DNA from: CAZYXZ01 sp964651395
GTDB taxonomy: Bacteria; Actinomycetota; Actinomycetes; BP-191
Assembly (NCBI GenBank): GCA_964651395.1
Contig: CAZYXZ010000030.1
Coordinates: 1 to 34,587 of the forward strand
Length of the DNA stretch: 34,587 nt
Reading direction: 5' to 3'
This document shows positions 26,722 to 34,587 of the stretch, one piece after another (the stretch's first letter is position 1; each line of letters starts with the position of its first letter). The notes below the pieces were generated by a model. The model ran no database searches. It worked only from the letters and a program-made list of their open reading frames with translations, and was not told the origin of the DNA. Made by a program: the position numbers and the translations under genes.

Positions 26722-27721
26722 CCTCGATGTCTTCGTGGGCGCTGATCCAGCGCGCGCGCTCGGGGTAGCCGAGGTAGGGCTGCGACACGTCTTCGAGCGC
26801 CTGGCGGATCGAGTCCGGCAGTACGACGATCTCCGACATCAGGCAGCCGACCAGCTGGTCCGCCGTCCGCGCGCCGAGGATCGGCGCGACGACGCCCGGC
26901 CGGTCGCGCACCCAGGCCAGCGCGACCGAGACCGGTGAGACGCCGAGACCGTCCGCGGCGGTCAGCACGGAGTCGACGATGCGCGTCCGCTCCTCCTCGA
27001 GGTAGGGCTCGACGAAGCCGCTGAACCCCGCGCTCATCGCCCGAGACCCCGGACCGGCCGAGCCCCGCCGGTACTTGCCCGTGAGCACACCCCGGCCGAG
27101 CGGCGACCAGGGGAGTACGCCGACCTCCGCATCGAGCGCGGCCGGCACCACTTCGCGCTCGATCCCGCGCTGGAGCAGCGAGTACTCCATCTGCACGGAC
27201 ACGATCGGCGTCGCGCGCAGCAGCCGCTGGTGCTCCGCCGCCTTGGCCAGCTGCCAGCCGGAGAAGTTCGAGACGCCGACGTAGCGCACGCGGCCGCTGG
27301 TGACGGCGGTGTCGAGGGCGGCCAGGGTCTCCTCGAGCGGGGTGCCCCAGTCCCAGGCGTGCACCTGCCAGAGGTCGATGTAGTCGGTGCCCAGCCGGTT
27401 CAGCGAGGCGTCCAGCGCGGCGATCAGGTGCCCGCGCGACGTACCCCGGTCCATGGGCTCGCTGCCGGTCGCGCCGCAGGCCTTCGTCGCGAGGATGAAC
27501 TCCTCCCGGCCGCCCTCCTTGGCCAGCAGCGCGCCGAGCATCCGCTCGCTCTCGCCGTCGACGTAGACGTCGGCCGTGTCGACCAGCGTGCCGCCGGCCT
27601 CACGGAAGGCGCGCAGCTGCAGGCCGGCGTCCTCCTCGTCGGTCTCCGCACCCCAGGTCATCGTGCCGAGGCCGAGCCGCGAGACGACCAGTCCGCTGCG
27701 GCCGAGATGGCGGTGCTTCAC
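26717..27721 (-). CDS. Aldo/keto reductase
   Basis: 334 aa NADPH-dependent oxidoreductase of the AKR superfamily, cytosolic. The catalytic tetrad is complete: Asp49 in LVDTADVY, Tyr53, Lys80 in ILATKA and His121 in DLWQVHAW. The cofactor-binding C-terminal half (VGVSNFSGWQL, WSPLGRGVLTGKY, PILGARTADQL) is of the AKR11/general stress protein 69-like group. GTG at 27721, with GGGGAGA 7-8 bases upstream, is the start; the frame continues far upstream but only as antisense of the neighbouring oxidoreductase. Divergent from the luciferase-like gene with a shared palindromic promoter (27754-27765). Confidence 0.94.
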   Translation of the reverse strand: MKHRHLGRSGLVVSRLGLGTMTWGAETDEEDAGLQLRAFREAGGTLVDTADVYVDGESERMLGALLAKEGGREEFILATKACGATGSEPMDRGTSRGHLIAALDASLNRLGTDYIDLWQVHAWDWGTPLEETLAALDTAVTSGRVRYVGVSNFSGWQLAKAAEHQRLLRATPIVSVQMEYSLLQRGIEREVVPAALDAEVGVLPWSPLGRGVLTGKYRRGSAGPGSRAMSAGFSGFVEPYLEEERTRIVDSVLTAADGLGVSPVSVALAWVRDRPGVVAPILGARTADQLVGCLMSEIVVLPDSIRQALEDVSQPYLGYPERARWISAHEDIEA

Positions 27722-27753
27722 GCGTTGGTCTCCCCGGGGTCGTGCGTGGTTGT

Positions 27754-27765
27754 CACGGTACCGTG
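27754..27765. promoter_or_regulatory. Perfect palindrome CACGGTACCGTG with a -10 element on each strand
   Basis: The palindrome carries TACCGT on the plus strand (27759-27764) and again on the minus strand (27760-27755). Each would start transcription about 7 bases later and give short leaders (about 25 bases) containing AGGAGGAGGA for the plus gene and GGGGAGA for the minus gene. It fits a symmetric bidirectional promoter, or an operator over it. No good -35 on either side. Confidence 0.6.
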
Positions 27766-27793
27766 CGCGGCACGGCAAGCAGGAGGAGGACAC

Positions 27794-28846
27794 GTGCGTC
27801 TCGGACTGAACTTGGGCTACTGGGGTGCCGGGCAGGACGCCGAGGCCCTCGAGCTGGCCAAGGAGGCCGACCGGCTGGGGTACGCCGTCGCGTGGGCTGC
27901 CGAGGCCTACGGCAGCGACGTGGCCACGGTCCTGACGTGGGTCGCCGCGCACACCACGCAGATGGACGTGGGCAGCGCCATCTTCCAGATCCCCGCCCGT
28001 ACCCCGGCCATGACGGCCATGACCGCCGCGACGCTCGACTCGCTCTCGGGCGGCCGCTTCCGTCTCGGCGTGGGGGTCTCCGGTCCCCAGGTCTCCGAGG
28101 GCTGGCACGGCGTCCGCTACGACGCCCCCCTCGGCCGCACGCGCGAGTACGTCGACATCGTGCGGATGGCCCTGCGCCGCGAACGGGTGACGTACGACGG
28201 CAAGCACTTCCAGCTGCCGCTGCCGGACGGCCCCGGCAAGGCGCTCAAGCTCACCGTCCACCCCGTGCGCGAGGAGATCCCGGTCTACCTCGCCGCCATC
28301 GGCCCGAAGAACCTCGAGCTCTGCGGCGAGATCGCCGACGGCTGGCTCGGCATCTTCTACTCGGCGGCCCACGCGGCCGAGCAGCTCTCGCACATCGAGG
28401 CCGGAGCGAGGAAGGCCGGGAAGGACGGCCTGGCCGGCTTCGACGTCGTCCCGACCGTGCCGCTGTCCATCGGCGACGACGTCGCCGCCTGCGCCGACCC
28501 GCTGCGGCCCTACTCCGCGCTCTACATCGGCGGCATGGGCTCGCGCGAGAAGAACTTCTACAACGCCCTGGCCCGCCGCTACGGCTACGAGGAGGCAGCC
28601 CAGACCATCCAGGACCGCTACCTCGACCACGACTACGCCGGGGCGATGGAGGCCGTGCCGTTCGAGTTCATCGACGAGACCGCCCTGCTCGGCCCGTTCG
28701 ACCGGATCGTCGACCGGCTCACCGAGTACGCCGAGAGCGGAGTCACGACGCTGACCGTCACGCCGGTCGGCGCCACCGCAGACGAGCGCACCGCTGCGCT
28801 GCGGCAGTGCGCCGAGGCTCTGGAGAAGTCCGGCCGCGCTTCGTGA
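27794..28846 (+). CDS. LLM class (F420-dependent) oxidoreductase
   Basis: 350 aa, luciferase-like (beta/alpha)8 barrel of the actinobacterial F420-using type. Characteristic blocks: MRLGLNLGYWG at the N-terminus, AWAAEAYGSDVATVL, the LDSLSGGRFRLGVGVSGPQ loop binding the cofactor phosphate, and PVYLAAIGPKNLELCGEIADGWLG. The close resemblance to such F420-dependent proteins is family knowledge; FMN use cannot be excluded. Start is GTG 27794, with a very strong AGGAGGAGGA 4 bases upstream. Its stop overlaps the uppP GTG by 4 bases (GTGA), which ties the uppP-mshC block to this promoter. Confidence 0.92.
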   Translation: MRLGLNLGYWGAGQDAEALELAKEADRLGYAVAWAAEAYGSDVATVLTWVAAHTTQMDVGSAIFQIPARTPAMTAMTAATLDSLSGGRFRLGVGVSGPQVSEGWHGVRYDAPLGRTREYVDIVRMALRRERVTYDGKHFQLPLPDGPGKALKLTVHPVREEIPVYLAAIGPKNLELCGEIADGWLGIFYSAAHAAEQLSHIEAGARKAGKDGLAGFDVVPTVPLSIGDDVAACADPLRPYSALYIGGMGSREKNFYNALARRYGYEEAAQTIQDRYLDHDYAGAMEAVPFEFIDETALLGPFDRIVDRLTEYAESGVTTLTVTPVGATADERTAALRQCAEALEKSGRAS

Positions 28847-29685
28847 ACCTGTTCCAGGCGGCGGTACTGGGCATCACGCAGGGAGCGACCGAGTTCGCAC
28901 CGGTCTCCTCGTCCGGGCACCTGATCCTCGTTCCCTGGGCGGCCGGCTGGACCGAGATCCTGGCCGACAAGGAGTTCAACAAGGTCTTCGACGTCGCGCT
29001 GCACATCGGCACGTTCGCCGGTGCTGCGCTCTACCTCCGCCGTGACCTCTGGCGCCTGCTCCGCGCCTGGTTCGCCTCGGTGCGGGCCCGCGCCGTGCGC
29101 GACCAGGACGAGCGACTCGCCTGGCTGCTCGTCCTGTCCGCCGTACCGGGCGCGATCGTCGGTGCACTCGCGGAGGACTACATCACCGACCATCTCGGCC
29201 AGCCGTGGCAGATCGCCGTGCTGCTGGTGGTCTTCGGCGTACTCCTCTGGGCCGTCGACCGGCGCGCGCCGCAGGAGATCTACTACGACGACCTCGGCCG
29301 CCGGCAGGTCGCGGTGATGGCCGTCGGGCAGGCGCTGGCGCTGGCGCCCGGTGTCTCGCGGTCCGGCGTGACCATCACGGCGGGGCGGGCCGTCGGCGTC
29401 ACGCGCGACGCGGCCGCGCGCTTCTCGTTCCTCATGAGCCTGCCGATCACGCTCGGCGCGATCCTCTACTCCGGGCGCAACCTGGTCAGCGACGGGCTGC
29501 AGGGCCAGGGCGGCGCCTTCGCCGTCGGCATCCTCACGTCCGCCGTGACGGGGGCCCTGGCGGTGTGGGGGGTGCTCGCGCTGGTCCGCACGCGGTCGTT
29601 CGGCTCCTTCGCCGTCTACCGCCTCGGCATCGCCGCCCTGGCCGCCGTCCTGATGCTCACCGGCGGGCGAGGGGCGACTATCTAG
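28843..29685 (+). CDS. uppP: Undecaprenyl-diphosphatase UppP (BacA)
   Basis: 280 aa polytopic membrane protein (about eight helices). It dephosphorylates undecaprenyl diphosphate so the lipid carrier can be reused in peptidoglycan and other wall polymer synthesis, and gives bacitracin resistance when abundant. Both family signatures are present: TEFAPVSSSGHL (Glu17, Ser22-24, His26) and PGVSRSGVTI (169-178, Arg173). GTG 28843 overlaps the preceding stop. It heads the conserved block phosphomutase-like - DUF3090 - SCO1664 - mshC, an order kept in many Actinobacteria. Confidence 0.97.
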   Translation: MNLFQAAVLGITQGATEFAPVSSSGHLILVPWAAGWTEILADKEFNKVFDVALHIGTFAGAALYLRRDLWRLLRAWFASVRARAVRDQDERLAWLLVLSAVPGAIVGALAEDYITDHLGQPWQIAVLLVVFGVLLWAVDRRAPQEIYYDDLGRRQVAVMAVGQALALAPGVSRSGVTITAGRAVGVTRDAAARFSFLMSLPITLGAILYSGRNLVSDGLQGQGGAFAVGILTSAVTGALAVWGVLALVRTRSFGSFAVYRLGIAALAAVLMLTGGRGATI

Positions 29686-29687
29686 CC

Positions 29688-30374
29688 ATGACCACGGTGC
29701 TCCTCGTCCGCCACGGGCTGACCGCGATGACCGGTCCGGTCCTCGCCGGCTGGACGCCGGGCATCCATCTCAACGACAAGGGCGCGGGGCAGGCCGCTGC
29801 GCTCGCCGAGCGGCTGGCCCCCGTGCCCCTCGACGCGATCGTCAGCTCACCGCTCGAGCGCTGCCAGGAGACCGCGGCCGCGCTAGCCGGCGGCCGCCCG
29901 CTCACCGTGCAGACCGACGACCGCCTGGGGGAGTGCCGGTACGGCGACTGGACCGGCCAGGAGCTGAAGAAGCTGGCCAAGGACCCGCTCTGGCGGCAGG
30001 TGCAGGCGCATCCCTCTGCCGTGACGTTCCCCGGCGGCGAGTCGCTGCGGGACACGCAGGACCGCGCCGTCAACGCGATCCGCGAGTGGAACGCGAAGCT
30101 CGGACCGGATGCGACCTACGTGGCATGCAGCCACGGCGACGTCATCAAGGCGATCCTCGCCGACGCGCTCGGTCAGCACCTCGACCTGTTCCAGCGGATC
30201 CTCGTCGACCCCTGCTCGGTCTCCGTCGTCCGCTACACGGAGCTGCGTCCGTTCGTGGTCCACATGAACGACACCGGCGGCTCGATCGCCGATCTGCTCC
30301 CGCCGAAGAAGAAGTCCCGCCGCCGCTCCTCCGACGCACCCGTCGGTGGGGGCGGGGGCGAGGCCGACACGTAG
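29688..30374 (+). CDS. Histidine phosphatase superfamily protein (MSMEG_4193 type phosphomutase-like)
   Basis: 228 aa. The RHG motif (8-10, LLVRHGLT) carries the phosphorylated His; the acid is in the GECRYGDWTGQ segment, and the second His is in CSHGDVIKA. This is the histidine phosphatase fold (phosphoglycerate mutase-like), of the MSMEG_4193 subfamily, defined by its place next to the DUF3090 and SCO1664 genes and mshC. The basic tail PKKKSRRRSS is presumably disordered. Substrate unknown. It begins 3 bases after uppP, with no ribosome site of its own that stands out. Confidence 0.92.
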   Translation: MTTVLLVRHGLTAMTGPVLAGWTPGIHLNDKGAGQAAALAERLAPVPLDAIVSSPLERCQETAAALAGGRPLTVQTDDRLGECRYGDWTGQELKKLAKDPLWRQVQAHPSAVTFPGGESLRDTQDRAVNAIREWNAKLGPDATYVACSHGDVIKAILADALGQHLDLFQRILVDPCSVSVVRYTELRPFVVHMNDTGGSIADLLPPKKKSRRRSSDAPVGGGGGEADT

Positions 30375-30377
30375 GGT
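30372..30377 (+). promoter_or_regulatory. Probable -10 element (TAGGGT), leaderless start at 30384
   Basis: TAGGGT ends 6 bases before the ATG of the DUF3090 gene and overlaps the stop codon of the previous gene. No Shine-Dalgarno is present. It would give an internal leaderless transcript in the block. Confidence 0.45.
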
Positions 30378-30383
30378 CAGCAG

Positions 30384-30968
30384 ATGCCGCGCCAGATCTT
30401 CTCCTTCGACCCACCCGAGCGCTTCGTCGCCGGCACCGTCGGCCAGCCGGGCGCGCGGTCGTTCTACCTGCAGGCGAGTGCCGGCGGGCGGGTGACGACG
30501 ATCGCGCTCGAGAAGGTGCAGGTGCAGGTGCTCGCCGAGCGGCTCGGGGAGCTGCTCGACGAGGTACGCCGGCGCGGAGCCGACGTCCCCGCGCAGACGC
30601 CGCCCGAGCTGGCCGACGTCGCGCCGCTGGACCAGCCGATCCTCGAGGAGTTCCGCGTCGGCGAGCTGCGTCTCGCCTGGGACGGGGAGGACGAGATCAT
30701 CGTCATCGAGGCCCTGGCGGCCACCCTCGCCGACAGCGACGAGGACGACACGGACGCCGACGAGTCCGGGCTCGATGACGACGAGGACGAAGACGGCACC
30801 GAGGGCCCCGACATCTTCCGCGTCCGCATGCAGCCCGGGATGGCCCGAGCCTTCGTGGAGCGGGCCCTGCGCGTCGTCGCGGCCGGCCGCCCGCCCTGCC
30901 CGCTGTGCGGCCTGCCGCTGGACCCGGAGGGTCACGTCTGCCCGCGCCAGAACGGCCACCGGCACTAG
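30384..30968 (+). CDS. DUF3090 family protein
   Basis: 194 aa, conserved in Actinobacteria and found almost always beside the MSMEG_4193-type, SCO1664 and mshC genes; function unknown. The N-terminus FSFDPPERFVAGTVGQPGARSFYLQA is the family signature. A very acidic stretch (about 125-148, runs of Asp/Glu) forms a linker before the C-terminus, which has CPLC...GHVCP followed by His residues, a likely zinc-binding knuckle. Its TAG overlaps the GTG of the next gene by one base. Soluble, no signal. Confidence 0.94.
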   Translation: MPRQIFSFDPPERFVAGTVGQPGARSFYLQASAGGRVTTIALEKVQVQVLAERLGELLDEVRRRGADVPAQTPPELADVAPLDQPILEEFRVGELRLAWDGEDEIIVIEALAATLADSDEDDTDADESGLDDDEDEDGTEGPDIFRVRMQPGMARAFVERALRVVAAGRPPCPLCGLPLDPEGHVCPRQNGHRH

Positions 30969-31696
30969 TGCCCGACGAACCTGCCGTCGACCTCGACCGG
31001 GCGCTCCGGCTGCTCAGCGACGGCGAGCTCACGGTCCAGGGGCGACTGCTCGACGCGAGCAACGCCACGCTCTTCGGCAGCGTCGCCGACGGCGAGCTGA
31101 CCGCGGCGTGCGTCTACAAGCCGATCCGCGGCGAGCGCCCGCTCTGGGACTTCCCGGACGGCACGCTGGCCTACCGCGAGGTCGCGGCGTACGCCGTCTC
31201 CGAGGCGTTCGGCTGGAACATCGTCCCCCCGACCGTGCTGCGCGACGGTCCCTTCGGCACCGGCATGGTGCAGCTCTGGATCGACGTGGACGAGAGCGTC
31301 GACGTGGAGGAGCTGCTGCATCTCGACCACCCCGCGCTGCGACGCATGTGCGTCCTCGACGCGGTCATCAACAACGCGGACCGCAAGGGCGGGCACCTGC
31401 TGCCGACCGCCGACGGCCACATCTTCGGCGTGGACCACGGCGTGTGCTTCGCCGAGGACCCGAAGCTGCGCACGGTGCTGTGGGGCTGGCGCGGGCTCCC
31501 GCTCTACCCAGACCTGGTCGACGGTCTTGAGCGCCTGTGCAGTGCGCTCAACGGCGAGCTGGGGGAGCAGCTGCACGAGCTGCTGAGCGTCTCCGAGGTG
31601 CGCATGACCGCACGGCGTGTCGAGCGCCTGCTGTCGAAGCGCACGTTCCCCCAGCCCAGCCCGGACTGGCCCGCCGTCCCCTGGCCCCCGTTCTAG
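30968..31696 (+). CDS. SCO1664 family protein (PI3/4-kinase-like fold)
   Basis: 242 aa. GTG 30968 shares a base with the previous stop; the longer upstream frame is a shadow of the DUF3090 gene. Kinase-like marks are Lys in VYKPIRGERPLWDF, then DAVINNADRKGGHLL (catalytic-loop like, Asp-Arg) and FGVDHGVCF (metal-binding Asp), as in the HipA/PI3-4-kinase superfamily. Family role is unknown; phosphorylation of a small molecule or protein is inferred from the fold. Gene position immediately before mshC is the conserved one. Confidence 0.93.
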   Translation: MPDEPAVDLDRALRLLSDGELTVQGRLLDASNATLFGSVADGELTAACVYKPIRGERPLWDFPDGTLAYREVAAYAVSEAFGWNIVPPTVLRDGPFGTGMVQLWIDVDESVDVEELLHLDHPALRRMCVLDAVINNADRKGGHLLPTADGHIFGVDHGVCFAEDPKLRTVLWGWRGLPLYPDLVDGLERLCSALNGELGEQLHELLSVSEVRMTARRVERLLSKRTFPQPSPDWPAVPWPPF

Positions 31697-31697
31697 T

Positions 31698-31703
31698 TAC
31701 GCT
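31698..31703 (+). promoter_or_regulatory. Probable -10 element (TACGCT), leaderless start at 31710
   Basis: TACGCT ends 6 bases before the ATG of mshC in the 13-base gap after the SCO1664 stop. No Shine-Dalgarno is visible. Suggests mshC can be transcribed on its own as a leaderless mRNA. Confidence 0.5.
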
Positions 31704-31709
31704 GCCGCC

Positions 31710-32933
31710 ATGGAGTCCTGGCCGTCCCCTGAGGTGCCCGCTCTGCCGAGCAGGGGTCTGCCGCTGCGCGTCTACGACACGTCGACCGACGAGCTGCGCC
31801 CGGTGGCCAGCGGGACCACCGCGACGATGTACGTCTGCGGCATCACGCCGTACGACGCCACGCATCTGGGTCACGCGGCCACCTACCTGGCCTACGACCT
31901 GGCCCAGCGCGTGCTGCGCGACTCCGGCCACGACGTCAACTACGTCCAGAACGTCACCGACATCGACGACGACATCCTCAAGCGCGCCCGCGAGACCGGC
32001 GACGACTGGGACGCGCTCGGGCAGCGGGAGACGCAGCTGTTCCGCGAGGACCTCACGGCGCTGCGCATCCTGCCGCCGACGCACTTCATCGGAGCGGTCG
32101 AGTCGATGGAGCACATCGTCGAGCTGATCGGCCGGCTGCGGGACAACGGCACCGCGTACGACGTCGACGGCGACCTCTACTTCTCCGTCGACGCGGCGCC
32201 GCGGTTCGGCACGATCGCCAACCGCGACTACGACACGATGCTCGAGCTGTCCGGGCAGCGCGGTGGGGACCCGGACCGCGCCGGCAAGAAGAACCCGCTC
32301 GACCCGCTGCTCTGGCTCGCCGCGCGGCCCGACGAACCGTCCTGGCCGGCCCCCTGGGGCGACGGCCGTCCCGGCTGGCACGTCGAGTGCGCGGCGATCG
32401 CGCTGCACCACCTGGGCGCGCCGATGGACATCCACGGCGGCGGCACGGACCTCGCCTTCCCGCACCACGAGATGTGCGCCGCCGAGGCGACCACGGCGAC
32501 CGGGGTCTGGCCGTTCGCCCGCTGCTGGGTGCACACCGCGATGGTGCGGCTCGACGGCGAGAAGATGTCGAAGTCCCTGGGCAACCTGGTCTTCGTCCGT
32601 GAGCTGCGCTCCCAGCACGAGCCGGCCGCGGTGCGGCTGTCACTCCTCGACCACCACTACGGCACGGCGTGGCAGTGGTCGCACGCCGACATCACGCGGG
32701 CTGAGGACCGGCTCGACCGCTGGCGGCGGGCGCTGTCGCACGCATCCGGGCCGCCGGCTGACGACGTGCTCGACGGCGTACGCCGGCACCTGGCCGACGA
32801 CCTCGACGCACCCGGCGCACTCCAGGTCGTGGACACCTGGGCCGACGCCCTGCTGCGGGGCAGCACCGGCGACGGGGCCGCTCCGGCGCTCGTGCGAGAC
32901 GTGGTGGACGCGCTCCTCGGGGTCGAGGTCTAG
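31710..32933 (+). CDS. mshC: Cysteine-1-D-myo-inosityl 2-amino-2-deoxy-alpha-D-glucopyranoside ligase MshC
   Basis: 407 aa. Joins L-cysteine to GlcN-Ins with ATP in the third-from-last steps of mycothiol synthesis, the actinobacterial redox thiol. It is a paralogue of cysteinyl-tRNA synthetase: the zinc ligand Cys43 in MYVCGITPYD, the HIGH-like HLGH (52-55), Cys227 in GWHVECAAI, His252 in FPHHEM and KMSKS (285-289). It lacks the anticodon-binding domain of CysS, ending after a short helical region, as expected for MshC. ATG 31710 is preferred over an upstream ATG within the previous gene. Convergent with the PAC2 gene, the stops sharing one CTAG. Confidence 0.97.
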   Translation: MESWPSPEVPALPSRGLPLRVYDTSTDELRPVASGTTATMYVCGITPYDATHLGHAATYLAYDLAQRVLRDSGHDVNYVQNVTDIDDDILKRARETGDDWDALGQRETQLFREDLTALRILPPTHFIGAVESMEHIVELIGRLRDNGTAYDVDGDLYFSVDAAPRFGTIANRDYDTMLELSGQRGGDPDRAGKKNPLDPLLWLAARPDEPSWPAPWGDGRPGWHVECAAIALHHLGAPMDIHGGGTDLAFPHHEMCAAEATTATGVWPFARCWVHTAMVRLDGEKMSKSLGNLVFVRELRSQHEPAAVRLSLLDHHYGTAWQWSHADITRAEDRLDRWRRALSHASGPPADDVLDGVRRHLADDLDAPGALQVVDTWADALLRGSTGDGAAPALVRDVVDALLGVEV

Positions 32934-33778
32934 GACGGCTCGTCGCGCTGGCGGAGGAAACGCTCGAACTCCCGGGCGATCTGCTCGCCGGACGCCTCCG
33001 GCAGGTCGGTGGCCGCCTCGCGCTCCTCGAGCCCGCGGACGTAGTCGGCGATGTCGCTGTCCTGGGCCGTCAGCTCGTCAACGCCTTCTTCCCAGGACCG
33101 CGCCTCCTCCGGCAGGTCGCCCAGCGGGATGTGGAAGTCGAAGAGGTCCTCGAGCCGGCGCAGCAGCGCCATCGTCGCCTTCGGGCAGGGCGGCGACGAG
33201 ACGTAGTGCGGCACAGCCGCCCAGAAGCTGGCCGTGGCGATGTCCCGACCGAGGCAGGCGTCGTGCAGCACTCCGACGATGCCGGTCGGTCCTTCGTAGC
33301 GTGAGCGGTCGAGACCGAGCCGCACCGCGGTCTCCCGGTCGCTGGCCGAGCCGGTGACCTGGATGGGTCGCGTGTGCGGCTGGTCCGCGAGCAGGGCACC
33401 GAGAGTGACAACGGTCTGCGCGCCCAGCTCGGTGACGATGTCGAGCAGCTCACCGCAGAAACCGCGCCAGCGCATGTTCGGCTCCAGGCCGCGCACCAGC
33501 AGCACGTCGTTGTCGTACTGCGGCAGCGTGACGACCGACAGCCGCGTGGTCGGCCACTCGATACGCCGGGTCATGCCGTCGACGAGGGTCACCGTCGGGC
33601 GGTTCACCTGGAAGTCGTAGTAGTCGTCCGGGTCGATGGCCAGCACCGGCTGCGCCTGCCACACCCGCTCGAGATGCTCGACTGCGCCGGTGGACGCGTC
33701 GGCGGCGTCGTTCCATCCCTCGAAGGCGGCGATGACGACGGGGGAGCGCAGCGCCCCGATCCCGTCGAGCTCGATCAC
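32930..33778 (-). CDS. PAC2 family protein
   Basis: 282 aa, PAC2 domain (proteasome assembly chaperone 2-like). Recognisable blocks are VIAAFEGWNDAADASTGAVEHL, the D-PDDYYDFQVNRP segment, LLVRGLEPNMRW, and a C-terminal Glu-rich helix. In Actinobacteria such proteins are widespread, and this order opposite mshC is common; their role is not settled. GTG 33778 overlaps the preceding stop by 4 bases (GTGA on the minus strand); the longer frame to 34375 is antisense shadow of the hydrolase. Confidence 0.93.
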   Translation of the reverse strand: MIELDGIGALRSPVVIAAFEGWNDAADASTGAVEHLERVWQAQPVLAIDPDDYYDFQVNRPTVTLVDGMTRRIEWPTTRLSVVTLPQYDNDVLLVRGLEPNMRWRGFCGELLDIVTELGAQTVVTLGALLADQPHTRPIQVTGSASDRETAVRLGLDRSRYEGPTGIVGVLHDACLGRDIATASFWAAVPHYVSSPPCPKATMALLRRLEDLFDFHIPLGDLPEEARSWEEGVDELTAQDSDIADYVRGLEEREAATDLPEASGEQIAREFERFLRQRDEPS

Positions 33779-34587
33779 GACGCGCCTCCGTCCTCGGCCC
33801 GGCGTACCGCGAGGTCGTCGACGGCGGCTCGGACGATGCCCGCGACGAGCGCCGGCCACTGCAAGGGTACGTCGTGCAGCGCGCCGACCAGTCGGACGAG
33901 CCGCGGCTCGGCCAGCGTGGTCACCGCGCGCGCCTCGGCGTCGCCGCGCGCCAGCGCCCAGGCCTGCCCCTGGGCGTCGCCCGGACCGAAGCCCGGTTCG
34001 GCCAGCACCGGCCAGCACGGCACGCTCAGCCGGGCCAGGACCTCGTCCGGGTCGTAGTCGACGAGGGCGTCGACGATCTCCATGTGCGCCTCGAAGGGCA
34101 GGCGCCGGCGGGCCAGCCCGTCCGCGGACACCGCGAAGGTCGGCAGCAGCGCCTCCTCGACCTCCGGAGACCACCAGGGGGCCAAGGGGCCCCTGCGCAT
34201 GAGGGCGGGGATCTCTCCGGGCGGCAACGCGATGTCCGGCGGCGTGAGCAACGTGACCGCCTCCTCGCGCGACAGGCGTCCGCGCAGCGTGGTGAGGCCG
34301 CCGTCGACGGCGACCACGGCGAGCACCCGCCCGGGATGGCGCGCGGCCAGCTCGAGCGCGACGTTGGCGCCCCACGAGTGGCCCACGACGACCGCGCGGG
34401 ACAGGCCGAGTGCGTCCATCGCCACCGTCACGTCGCGGGCGACCGCCTCGAAGCCGTAGCCGGTCGAGGGCCGCCCCGAGTCGCCGTGACCGCGCGCGTC
34501 CAGCGCGACCAGCGGCAGGCCGAGCAGCCCGGGCACCACGAGGTTCCAGATCCGCCGCTGCGACGACAGCCCGTGCAGCAGCAGGAC
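33775..34587 (-). CDS. Alpha/beta hydrolase (5' end outside window)
   Basis: At least 270 aa are visible. In frame from the window edge it reads VLLLHGLSSQRRIWN (oxyanion HG), then ALDARGHGDS, GHSWG with the nucleophile Ser, and HDVPLQWP with the catalytic His. This is a full alpha/beta hydrolase core of the lipase/epoxide-hydrolase-like class. The internal GTG at 34539 is not the start, because the HG motif lies upstream of it. Followed by the PAC2 gene with a 4-base overlap. Substrate unknown. Confidence 0.9.
   Translation of the reverse strand, partial: VLLLHGLSSQRRIWNLVVPGLLGLPLVALDARGHGDSGRPSTGYGFEAVARDVTVAMDALGLSRAVVVGHSWGANVALELAARHPGRVLAVVAVDGGLTTLRGRLSREEAVTLLTPPDIALPPGEIPALMRRGPLAPWWSPEVEEALLPTFAVSADGLARRRLPFEAHMEIVDALVDYDPDEVLARLSVPCWPVLAEPGFGPGDAQGQAWALARGDAEARAVTTLAEPRLVRLVGALHDVPLQWPALVAGIVRAAVDDLAVRRAEDGGAS

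Noticed and set aside
27722..28630. Upstream extension of the aldo/keto reductase frame to 28630 (637 codons)
   Set aside because: The extra part is antisense to the LLM oxidoreductase; GTG 27721 has a ribosome site and matches the family N-terminus.
33779..34375. Upstream extension of the PAC2 frame
   Set aside because: Translation is Arg/Gly-rich and lies over the hydrolase gene; PAC2 homology starts at GTG 33778.

Overview
The window is a gene-dense stretch of a high-GC actinobacterial chromosome. The third codon position is almost always G or C, GTG starts are common, and many start and stop codons overlap (GTGA, ATGA, TGATG). It carries mshC, the mycothiol ligase gene restricted to Actinobacteria, inside the usual actinobacterial block uppP - phosphomutase-like gene - DUF3090 - SCO1664 family - mshC with a convergent PAC2 gene. 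A genus cannot be fixed from this sequence alone. I saw no insertion sequence, prophage, CRISPR array, rRNA or origin. No stretch above 300 bases lacks a gene; the longest purely non-coding gap is about 150 bases (26566-26716).

Layout. 1-5784 (+): 3' part of an aldehyde dehydrogenase, a secreted protein of unknown role, a secreted protein joining a lectin-like propeller to a phosphodiester glycosidase domain, and an inositol-monophosphatase-family enzyme. 5781-7167 (-): two tandem paralogues of a family I do not recognise. 7285-10719 (+): an overlapping operon of a membrane protein with an HEFGH metalloprotease-like motif, a YfhO-family membrane protein broken by a one-base frameshift near 9186-9188, and an SRPBCC protein. 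10790-14904 (+): secreted GH36-like alpha-galactosidase and a small FtsH-type protease. 14894-21197: VOC protein (-), secreted CocE/NonD hydrolase and a small secreted protein (+), alpha/beta hydrolase (-), CorA (+), and a sedolisin-like (S53) protein (-) that seems to have lost its catalytic Glu and Asp. 21321-24993: secreted clan-A glycoside hydrolase and an NTF2-like protein (+), a fatty acid desaturase and a 54-residue hydrophilic protein (-). 25114-25196 (-): tRNA-Leu(GAG). 25288-28846: M20 peptidase (+), aldo/keto reductase (-) and a divergent luciferase-like oxidoreductase (+). 28843-32933 (+): uppP to mshC block. 32930-34587 (-): PAC2 protein and a 5'-truncated alpha/beta hydrolase.

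How it works together. At least seven products carry export signals and several are sugar or peptide hydrolases, so part of the region serves extracellular polymer breakdown or envelope work. The right end is core metabolism: undecaprenyl phosphate recycling, mycothiol synthesis and conserved actinobacterial genes. The most notable non-gene signals are: a perfect palindrome carrying TACCGT on both strands between two divergent genes; three convergent gene pairs whose stop codons share one CTAG; five genes with a -10-like TANNNT 5-7 bases before the start codon, suggesting leaderless mRNAs; and a roughly 150-base gap built almost wholly of inverted repeats.
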